A DNA stretch of 41,973 nucleotides from contig CASDZP010000010.1 in assembly GCA_949285535.1 (NCBI GenBank), positions 1 to 41,973 of the forward strand, read 5' to 3'. A program made the position numbers and the translations under genes. Shown here one piece after another: positions 21,380 through 28,200 of the stretch. The DNA is from an uncultured Alistipes sp. (GTDB taxonomy: Bacteria > Bacteroidota > Bacteroidia > Bacteroidales > Rikenellaceae). The notes below the pieces were generated by a model. That model ran no database searches. It saw nothing but the letters and a program-made list of their open reading frames with translations, and had not been told where the DNA came from. Each line of letters begins with the position of its first letter. The first letter of the stretch is position 1.

Positions 21380-22090
21380 TTACGCGTCATATATCCCTAT
21401 CGCCGTTATGTCGGGGCATTTCTCGTGCAGTTCTTTGAACAGCTCCTCGTAAGTGTCTTTTGCTTTAGCCTGCACTCGGAGTGTAAGGGTAGAGGAGTGA
21501 GACGCATAGTCTCGTGATGTCGATGTATTGAAGACGAAGAGCAGGTTGTTTTTCACTATCGAGACGGCTGTTTCGACGTCAGGCGTGTCTGTTCCGAAAG
21601 TTATGCTTATCTGCTTTATCTCGCCCGACAGCAGTCTCATTTTTTCGAGTCTTTCCAGCGTCACCAATATGAACAGCGACATGACGGTCAGTATTGCGGC
21701 TGCGAGATACATTCCCGCGCCCACGCACATACCCACTATCGCTATCACCCAGATGCAGGCGGCAGTGGTCAATCCTCTGACATTGCCTTTGCTCTGTATT
21801 ATTGAGCCTGCGCCGAGGAAACCGATACCCGTCAATATCTGTGCGGCTATTCGTCCGGGGTCACCGTTGAGCATGTCGGGGTAGCTTTGCGGAATCCATA
21901 TCGAGAGCATCATGGCGGCTGTTGAGCCGACACATATCAGCGTAATGGTCCTCATGCCGGCGTTTTGTCTGCGTTGCTGTCGTTCGATGCCTATTATTGC
22001 GCCGAATATGAAGCTGACAACGAGTTTCATCGCCGCCGACACGGTTGTTATCTCCTGACTGTTGAGCTGTTCGATGATATAGTCCCACAT
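21380..22090 (-). CDS. MgtC/SapB-family membrane protein
   Basis: A 236-residue inner-membrane protein. The N-terminal 140 residues hold about five membrane segments with the family patterns VSFIFGAIIGIERQ, GMRTITLICVGSTAAM and ILTGIGFLGAGSII. The C-terminal part (about 150-236) is a soluble ACT-like domain as in longer MgtC homologues. MgtC proteins affect growth in low magnesium and ATP synthase activity in some pathogens; the function in Bacteroidales is not established. Its start is 2 nt after the stop of the C_GCAxxG gene, so the two are co-transcribed. Confidence 0.9.
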   Translation of the reverse strand: MWDYIIEQLNSQEITTVSAAMKLVVSFIFGAIIGIERQQRRQNAGMRTITLICVGSTAAMMLSIWIPQSYPDMLNGDPGRIAAQILTGIGFLGAGSIIQSKGNVRGLTTAACIWVIAIVGMCVGAGMYLAAAILTVMSLFILVTLERLEKMRLLSGEIKQISITFGTDTPDVETAVSIVKNNLLFVFNTSTSRDYASHSSTLTLRVQAKAKDTYEELFKELHEKCPDITAIGIYDA

Positions 22091-22092
22091 GG

Positions 22093-22515
22093 TTACCTCT
22101 CTTTCGAAATCATTTCGATGACCTTACCCGCCACGCACTCCGTGAATCGTGCGCACTGTTTGGCATCCTTGCCTTTTCTTGTCAAGACGCGGCAGCAGGT
22201 CGAATGGTTCTGTTCCTTGAAGTAGTCATGGAGTGCGGCGGCTTTCTTTCTTATCTCGGCGGCTGACATCGACGGATGCTCACGACCGAGCAGTGCGCCG
22301 AGTATTATCTCTCCGCCCACGAGTGCGCCGCACACGCATCCCGAACTCATACCCCCGCCGAACGAAGACGATGCGGCGAGCAGTTCGCGGGGCATGTTGA
22401 GACCGAGAGCGTCGTTTATGGCGTGTACGACCGCCTCCGAACACATATACCCCTCGTCGTGGTTATATTTGTGTGCAAGTTGTGCTATCTCTTCCGCTTT
22501 TGTACTCATTGTCAT
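22093..22515 (-). CDS. C_GCAxxG_C_C family protein (putative redox/metal protein)
   Basis: A 140-residue protein with the conserved cysteines that name the family: Cys25 (MCSEAV), Cys60 and Cys62 in GGGMSSGCVCGALVGG, the Cys107/Cys108 pair, Cys121 and Cys127. Members are thought to bind a metal or act in redox chemistry; no reaction is established. The start could be Met1 or Met3. It sits between era (62 nt upstream) and the MgtC-like gene (2 nt downstream). Confidence 0.85.
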   Translation of the reverse strand: MTMSTKAEEIAQLAHKYNHDEGYMCSEAVVHAINDALGLNMPRELLAASSSFGGGMSSGCVCGALVGGEIILGALLGREHPSMSAAEIRKKAAALHDYFKEQNHSTCCRVLTRKGKDAKQCARFTECVAGKVIEMISKER

Positions 22516-22577
22516 AACCGTTATCTTGGGCGAGACCTGTCTCCGACCCGCCGTGCCGAAAATCTCCGACCCTGTGA

Positions 22578-23462
22578 TTAATCTTTGTCTATGTAGCCGA
22601 AGTTTTTGAGCATTCTCTCGTCGTTACGCCAGTTGTCGCCCACCTTGACGAATATTTCGAGGAACACCTTTTTCTGTAAGAACTCCTCAAGCTCTTTACG
22701 GGCCGCTGTTCCCACCTTTTTGAGCATACTTCCCTTGTGACCGATTATTATTCCTTTCTGCGAATTGCGGGACACATAGATGACCGCGCTTATACGGTCT
22801 ATTTCGGGGCTCTCCTTGTAGCTCTCGATGACGACCTCGACCGAATACGGTATCTCCTTGTCGAAGTTGAGCAGAATCTGTTCGCGTATTATCTCCGAGG
22901 CGAAGAATCTCATCGGCTTGTCGGTGAGGGCGTCGGTGGGGTAGTACGGGTCGCCTGGGGGCAACAGCTTCACAATCGCGTCGAAGAGGTTGTCGGTGTT
23001 GAACTTGTTGGTGGCGGATGCGGGTATTATCTCCGCTTCGGGCAACAGCTCGCGCCACATAGCCACTTTGGCGTTGAGACCCTCTTGGTCGGTGAGGTCA
23101 ATCTTGTTGATGACAAGAATGGTCGGTATGGCGGAGAGTCTGACCTTCTCCACGAAGTCGGCATGCTTGAGCGCATCCTCTACAACGTCGGTGACATAGA
23201 GCAGCACGTCGGCATCGACAAGCGCGCCCACCGAGAAGCGCAACATGCTCTCTTGCAGTTTGTAGTTGGGTTTGAGAACACCGGGGGTGTCCGAATAGAC
23301 AATCTGGAAATCCGCTCCGTTGACAATGCCCATGATACGGTGGCGTGTTGTCTGCGCTTTCGAGGTGATGATTGATATACGCTCCCCGACAAGCGTGTTC
23401 ATGAGCGTCGATTTGCCCACGTTGGGGTTACCCACGATGTTTACGAATCCTGATTTGAACAT
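22578..23462 (-). CDS. era: GTPase Era
   Basis: Ribosome-associated GTPase that binds the 3' end of 16S rRNA and checks 30S maturation. The 294 residues are the normal length. G1 is GNPNVGKST (11-19), G3 DTPG (58-61) and G4 NKID (119-122). The C-terminal KH domain contains the GxxG loop in IIGHKGSMLKKVG and ends with VKVGDNWRND. It lies 28 nt after the aldolase gene on the same strand, so they probably share a transcript. Confidence 0.97.
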   Translation of the reverse strand: MFKSGFVNIVGNPNVGKSTLMNTLVGERISIITSKAQTTRHRIMGIVNGADFQIVYSDTPGVLKPNYKLQESMLRFSVGALVDADVLLYVTDVVEDALKHADFVEKVRLSAIPTILVINKIDLTDQEGLNAKVAMWRELLPEAEIIPASATNKFNTDNLFDAIVKLLPPGDPYYPTDALTDKPMRFFASEIIREQILLNFDKEIPYSVEVVIESYKESPEIDRISAVIYVSRNSQKGIIIGHKGSMLKKVGTAARKELEEFLQKKVFLEIFVKVGDNWRNDERMLKNFGYIDKD

Positions 23463-23490
23463 ACGGTTTTATAATACGTTGGTCTCCTGC

Positions 23491-24147
23491 TTATTTGGTC
23501 ATCTGGTCGGCAGCCTCCTGGAATATCTTCAGTCCGTTGTCGGTCAGAGGGTGGTTCAAGAGGGCGAGAATGCTTTTGAGGGGCGATGTTATCACGTCCG
23601 CGCCTATCTCCATGCACTGTATTATGTGTTGGACGGAGCGTATCGACGCCGCCAGCACCTCTGTCTGGTAGCCGTAGTAGCGGTAGATGTTGACAATCCT
23701 CGACACAAGCTCTATACCGTTGGCGCCTATGTCGTCGAGGCGGCCTATGAACGGTGAGACGTAGCTTGCGCCCGCCTTTGCTGCCAGCATCGCCTGTCCT
23801 GTCGAGAAGACGAGCGTGCAGTTGGTTCTGATACCCATGTCGCCGAGCGATTTGATGGCTTTGATGCCGTCGGCGGTACACGGAATCTTGACTACTATTT
23901 GTTTGTCAAGGGCGGCAAGCTCCTTACCCTCCTCAATCATGCTCTCGTAGTCGGAAGACATGACCTCCGCACTCACGTCACCATTGACGATTTTGCAGAT
24001 ATCCGTATAGTGTTTCATTATGGCGTCTTTGCCCTTAATACCCTCTTTAGCCATCAAAGAAGGATTGGTGGTAACCCCGTCAAGGATACCCATGCTTTCG
24101 GCCTCCGCAATCTGCGCAAGATTCGCCGTGTCTATAAAAAACTTCAT
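23491..24147 (-). CDS. fsa: Transaldolase-like fructose-6-phosphate aldolase (Fsa/TalC type)
   Basis: A small class I aldolase/transaldolase of the TalC-MipB-Fsa family, 218 residues. MKFFIDTANL opens the barrel with the conserved Asp6, TTNPSL holds Asn28, and VVKIPCT carries the Schiff-base Lys87. Members catalyse either transaldolase or fructose-6-phosphate aldolase reactions; sequence alone does not decide between them. Its start codon and first codons are part of a 158-bp palindrome that extends upstream, which may hide the start codon in the mRNA. Confidence 0.93.
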   Translation of the reverse strand: MKFFIDTANLAQIAEAESMGILDGVTTNPSLMAKEGIKGKDAIMKHYTDICKIVNGDVSAEVMSSDYESMIEEGKELAALDKQIVVKIPCTADGIKAIKSLGDMGIRTNCTLVFSTGQAMLAAKAGASYVSPFIGRLDDIGANGIELVSRIVNIYRYYGYQTEVLAASIRSVQHIIQCMEIGADVITSPLKSILALLNHPLTDNGLKIFQEAADQMTK

Positions 24148-24294
24148 AGCTTTACAATGAATGTTACTTCCGCTAAGTTACTATTTTTTTCGTAACCTTA
24201 TTCATAAATCTGAAAAGATTTCATATTTATGAATGCGGCTACGAAAAATAGTAACTTGCGGAAGTAACATTCATTGTAAAGCTATGAAGTTTTT
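24137..24294. repeat. 158-bp palindrome covering the aldolase start
   Basis: The outer arms are a perfect 37-bp inverted repeat (24137-24173 with 24258-24294). After a one-base bulge, a further arm of about 17 bp (24175-24193 with 24241-24257) carries two extra T. Then comes an unpaired interval, a 10-bp arm (24200-24209 with 24225-24234) and a small central hairpin (24211-24215 with 24219-24223). The left arm contains the first 11 bases of the aldolase coding sequence in reverse complement; the right arm carries the same bases with no gene behind them. Confidence 0.9.
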
Positions 24295-24304
24295 GTGTCT
24301 CCGA

Positions 24305-24395
24305 CGGGTCTGCCGACAGCCGCTCCCGCGGGGGTCTGCCGACGGCGTTACTTTGTCCCTCGACAAAGTAACCAAAACGAGGGGGCGCAGCCCCT
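24305..24395. repeat. REP-like GC-rich element
   Basis: It contains two copies of GGTCTGCCGAC, then a perfect 11-bp inverted repeat GTTACTTTGTC / GACAAAGTAAC (24347-24357 and 24362-24372, loop of 4), then a GGGGC-GCA-GCCCC hairpin (24382-24394) followed by TTTT. The layout resembles dispersed non-coding palindromic elements of Bacteroidales; no coding role was seen. Confidence 0.5.
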
Positions 24396-24481
24396 TTTGA
24401 CCATGTCATACCCATTTGGCTCATTATCTCCCACGAAGTCGGCATCCACCCCGCACTCGCCTCGAACAATAAAAAGGAAAC

Positions 24482-24561
24482 GACGGGGTACACTTGCCAA
24501 CCTGTCGAGAAAGAAAAGTGAGGAAAAAAGAAGTGACGGGGTACGCTTGCCAACCTGTCGA
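24482..24561 (+). repeat. Two tandem copies of the dispersed intergenic repeat
   Basis: Two 27-bp copies at 24482-24508 and 24535-24561 differ at one base: GACGGGGTAC, R, CTTGCCAACC, TGTCGA. They are separated by 26 purine-rich bases, giving a period of 53 bp. Confidence 0.75.
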
Positions 24562-24587
24562 ACCGAAATCGAACGGAAATAAAAGAG

Positions 24588-24620
24588 GCGGGATGTCATC
24601 CCTCTCGGATGTCATCCCGC
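24588..24620. repeat. Imperfect hairpin
   Basis: 14-bp arms with one mismatch (24588-24601 with 24607-24620) around a 5-nt loop. It lacks a clear T-run, so it is not called a terminator. Confidence 0.5.
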
Positions 24621-24728
24621 CAGATTGAGGATAATAATAACCACAAAATAACACTATAAAAGTATGGAATAAAATATGTGATAATGGGGGAAATTGTTTG
24701 TATCTGTAAAATTTTATATAAAACGGGT

Positions 24729-24817
24729 CTCGGGTTGGGAGTAAGGGAACTGCTATGAAAAAACCTCTCCTTCCCGAGCCCCGCGCCGAGGAATAATAAC
24801 TCTCCCACATCCTCGGC
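24729..24817 (+). other. Candidate structured RNA or leader-like element
   Basis: One hairpin (24729-24741 with 24766-24778) encloses the ATG of a 13-codon frame (24755-24796, MKKPLLPEPRAEE). It is followed by a second stem, GCCGAGGA / TCCTCGGC (24785-24792 with 24810-24817), and then AGTATTTTATTT. TGGGAG at 24736-24741 can also pair with CTCCCA at 24803-24808, giving a competing fold. This resembles an attenuator or a small RNA with a terminator, but no plus-strand gene follows, so the function is open. A structured RNA on the minus strand is also possible. Confidence 0.3.
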
Positions 24818-25168
24818 AGTATTTTATTTAAACACTTATGATTGCATGTCGCTTAATTATAACATGATTTCTATTGCGTTCTCAACTTTTCTTGACATTA
24901 TGCCAACTTTTTATACTATAAATCTAATATTCAGCACTTTTTTGCATCAATTTTCTTCTCTTTTTGTTTTAATTTAACTTTCATTCCGATATCTTTATCC
25001 CGAAATACTTTTTCGATTTTCGAAATATCGGCGTGTTTGGCGTTGCTTTTGTTGCCTCGACCTTTGATTTCGACTCTTTGACACTTTGATTCTTCCCTCA
25101 ACAGGCGCCTTGTTTTTAGGTTTTGAGCCATGTTAAAAATATAACACTTTTTTCAAAAAATTTTCGCG

Positions 25169-25192
25169 GCGCCGCCGCTTCGCAGGCGGCGC
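25169..25192 (-). terminator. Intrinsic terminator after the surface lipoprotein
   Basis: An 8-bp GC-rich stem (25169-25176 with 25185-25192) around the loop GCTTCGCA. On the minus strand it is followed within a few bases by a run of T. A second hairpin nearer the gene (25213-25219 with 25228-25234) has the same 8-nt loop. Confidence 0.6.
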
Positions 25193-25212
25193 TTTGCTCT
25201 CGCATGCAGTCC

Positions 25213-25234
25213 GATGTCCGCTTCGCAGGACATC
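25213..25234. repeat. Second hairpin with the same loop sequence
   Basis: GATGTCC / GGACATC arms of 7 bp around GCTTCGCA, the same loop as the terminator at 25169-25192. Between it and the lipoprotein stop codon the minus strand carries three near-copies of TTTGATTTC / TTTGATTC (25240-25271). Confidence 0.5.
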
Positions 25235-25273
25235 TGGGAAGAATCAAAGAAATCAAAGAATCAAAGAAATCAT

Positions 25274-28200
25274 TTATTTTCGGACACAGCGCACGCTAAA
25301 GCCGTTCGACTTATAACTATAGTTTGACGGATTGACGCTGCTGCTGTCAACGCCCAAAAAGTACCCCTTCTCTCCGTCGTACTGTGTGGACGCCCAATAG
25401 TCGCCGTGCAAACCCTGTCTGCCCAGCACGCCATTGGTGTAGTTGCGGTAACCGACAGCGGGAAACTCCCTTGTAACACTTCCACTTGTGAATACCAAAT
25501 AACCATAATTGCTACTTGTCCAACCACCTTTATTACTCTTTGTCGTATTATTATTAAGTTCTACAAACTCATCTTTTGTCGGTACGCGGTAACCACTCGG
25601 ACAAGGGTCGTTGGCTGATGCCCAACTTAATCCGGTATCACCATTAGAATTCCATCCGCTGACATTACCTGTCGTTGCCCACGCTATTTTTCTGTTCCAT
25701 TGATAGAATTTACCATGTGAAGCAGCTCTTGTTCCTGTTAACTGTGAAGGCTTGCTTGTTGCAAATTTTCCTACGGCATCTACATTGTATTCTGCCCAAA
25801 TACTTAAATCATAATTTGGTTCTTGCTTTATCGTAAACGTTTGCGATGTCGTTCCTTTATAAGTGACGGTAAACGTACTGCTGCGTTGTGAACCTGTCGT
25901 ATTTTCAGATGTTGTTTTGACTGTCACTTTGTTGGTAGAGACGGTTGTCGTTGCCCAGCCGCCACTCGGAGTGGTTGCTGTCATACCGCTTGATATGGTA
26001 CCAGCGTTCGTGGTGGTGACGGTGACCGTTGTCGAAAGGTTGGCGTCTCCTTCAAACGTGTAGCTTGTCGGCGAGAACGTAAACTTGACGGGTGTCTGAT
26101 TTACGGTTGCCGTAGCTCGGTTACCGCCGTCTCGTCCTTTCAGTGTAATGGTGGCACTGGTTGCCGCCGCATTGTAGGCAAGTGTCGATTTGAACGCGAC
26201 CTTGAATGTTCCTGTGGTGGCAAGAGAGCTGACAGCGTGCGCCGTTGTGTTGGAGCTGGTCACATAGTTCGCTGTGGCGATATCCCATGTAGATGCCACG
26301 AACGTACCGTTGGCAGATGCCAGACCGCCGATAACCGAATAAGAACCTTTCCCGCTTACGAGGATACTTGTCTTCTTCGCCTGCTGTACAGTGAGCGTAG
26401 CAACCTTCTGCGTGCCGACCTTGATGTCGAACGTTGAGGTAGGCTCGGTGGTTGCGGTAGATGCGGGTACGCTTATCGTGAAGTCGTGAGTGGTGGCGGA
26501 AGCTGTACCGCTCGGATTGTTGAGGGTCAAGGTTCCGCTCGTGCGTGTCGCCGTTACCGTATTGGCGGCTGCCGCCTTGTTGAGCGTCAGACGTATGGTG
26601 TAGCTCTTGGCGACGCTGAACGCGCTCAACTTGTTGGATGCGAAGACCGCGCCAGAAGTCGTACATGAGAGCGTACCTGTGTATTGGTTGTCCTGCGAAA
26701 CGGTGAACGCCTGCGAGGTCGTGCCCTTGTAGGTAACCGTGAACGTGGAGCTGCGGGCGGCATTCGTGGCGTTGGCGGCTGTCGTGCGCAGAGTGACGAC
26801 ATTGCCCGAAACGCTCGTGGTGACCCAGTTGCCGCTCGGAGTGGTGGCGGTCATGCCGCTCGATATGGTACCCGCGTTCGATGAGGTGACCGTCACGGTT
26901 GTGCTCAGACCCGACTGATAACCGAACTTGTAGGTTGTCGGGGCAAAGGTGAATTTGACGGGTGTCTGACTGACTGTCGCCGTGGCACGGTCGCCGCCGT
27001 CACGACCTTTCAGTGTGATTGTGGCGTTGGTCGCTGTCGTGTTGTAGGCAAGGGTCGGTTTGAACGCCACGCTGAAAGTACCAGCCGTTGAAAGTGAGCT
27101 GACAGCGTGCGCCGTGGCGTTAGAACTGGTGACATAGCCGCTTGCGGGAATATCCCATACAGAGGCTACGAATGTACCGTTTACTGACGCCAAACCGCCT
27201 ATCACGGGATAACTTGACTTGCCGCCGACAAGTATGCTCGCCTTTTTAGCCTGCTGTACATTGAAGCTGCCCGATACGTTGCCGTCAACGGTGATGTCGA
27301 ACTGTGACAGAGGTTCGTCGGTGGTAGTGCTTGCGGGTACGCTCAACACAAACGTGAATGTGTCGGTCGTGCCGCTGCCCGCGGGTTGTGACTTGATTGT
27401 AACCTTTGTGCCTGAGGTCTTGGATACGACCTTGACACGGTCGCTTGTGGTGGCGACGGTGGTTTTCAGAGTGAAAGTATAGTCATAAGCGACGCTGAAC
27501 GCCTTGAGGGTGTTATCCTCGAAGACGGCGGCGGCAGAAGAGCCGTAGATGACTTTTTCTATGTTGGCTGCGAACGAACCCAACTGTGTGACGGTGAACG
27601 ACTGTGAGGTGGTGTTCTGACTTTCGAGCACAAACTGACCCGTACGGTCACCGCCCGTGTTGGCTGTGACAATAACGCTCAACGGCGAACCGCTCGCGTT
27701 GGTCTCCGTGCCGCCAACGGCGGGTGAGGTGGTAATCCACGATTGGGTGCTTTTAGCCACCTTCCAAGAGGTTGAGCCTGCGCCCGCAGAGGTGTTGACC
27801 ACAACGGAGACGGTAGAACCGCTTTTGGCTATGTTTTTGAGTTTAAGAGTGTCAGCCTGCGACAGGTTGAACGCCACGGGCGACTGTTTCGTGTCGAATG
27901 ATACCTTGTTGCCGCCGTTGAGGTTCATGGTGATTGTTGCGCTCTGTGCCGCGTCGTTATATTTCATCGTCTCGGCATATCCTACGACGATTTTGCCCGC
28001 CACGTCTTTGGCAACGGTGATTTTCGGATTGCTTGAAACAAAATCCCTCAGATCCCAGTCAGAGGCGTAGTAAGAGGCGCTCTTGAGGTTCTGACGGTCT
28101 TTTACGCCGCCCCATACCTCGGCTGTCGTGTCGGCGAACTTGGGCTGTACGGGTGTCCTGACATTGAACGAGCCTATCGAAACGCCGTTAGCCTCCACGT

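Larger units (their letters stand above)
24148..25273. other. Repeat-rich non-coding region between the aldolase and the surface lipoprotein
   Basis: About 1.1 kb with no credible gene longer than about 70 codons. From left to right it holds the palindrome, a REP-like GC-rich element (24305-24395), two tandem copies of the dispersed repeat (24482-24561), an imperfect hairpin (24588-24620), a structured segment with a 13-codon reading frame (24729-24817), an AT-rich stretch with a doubtful 66-codon frame on the minus strand (24931-25131), and the tail of the lipoprotein transcript with two hairpins. Confidence 0.7.

Noticed and set aside
24137..24294. A fold-back sequencing or assembly artefact
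   Set aside because: The inner arms contain a bulge, two extra T and an unmatched interval, which an artefact would not produce. It remains listed as something to verify with reads.
24239..24599. Overlapping reading frames across the palindrome and REP-like element
   Set aside because: They are made of repeat sequence read through in different frames and end in palindrome arms. No conserved protein pattern was seen.
24931..25131. A 66-codon basic protein on the minus strand (MAQNLKTRRLLREESK)
   Set aside because: It lies in AT-rich non-coding DNA, is dominated by Lys/Arg/Glu, has no recognised family and no good promoter at the right distance. It could be real but is not supported.
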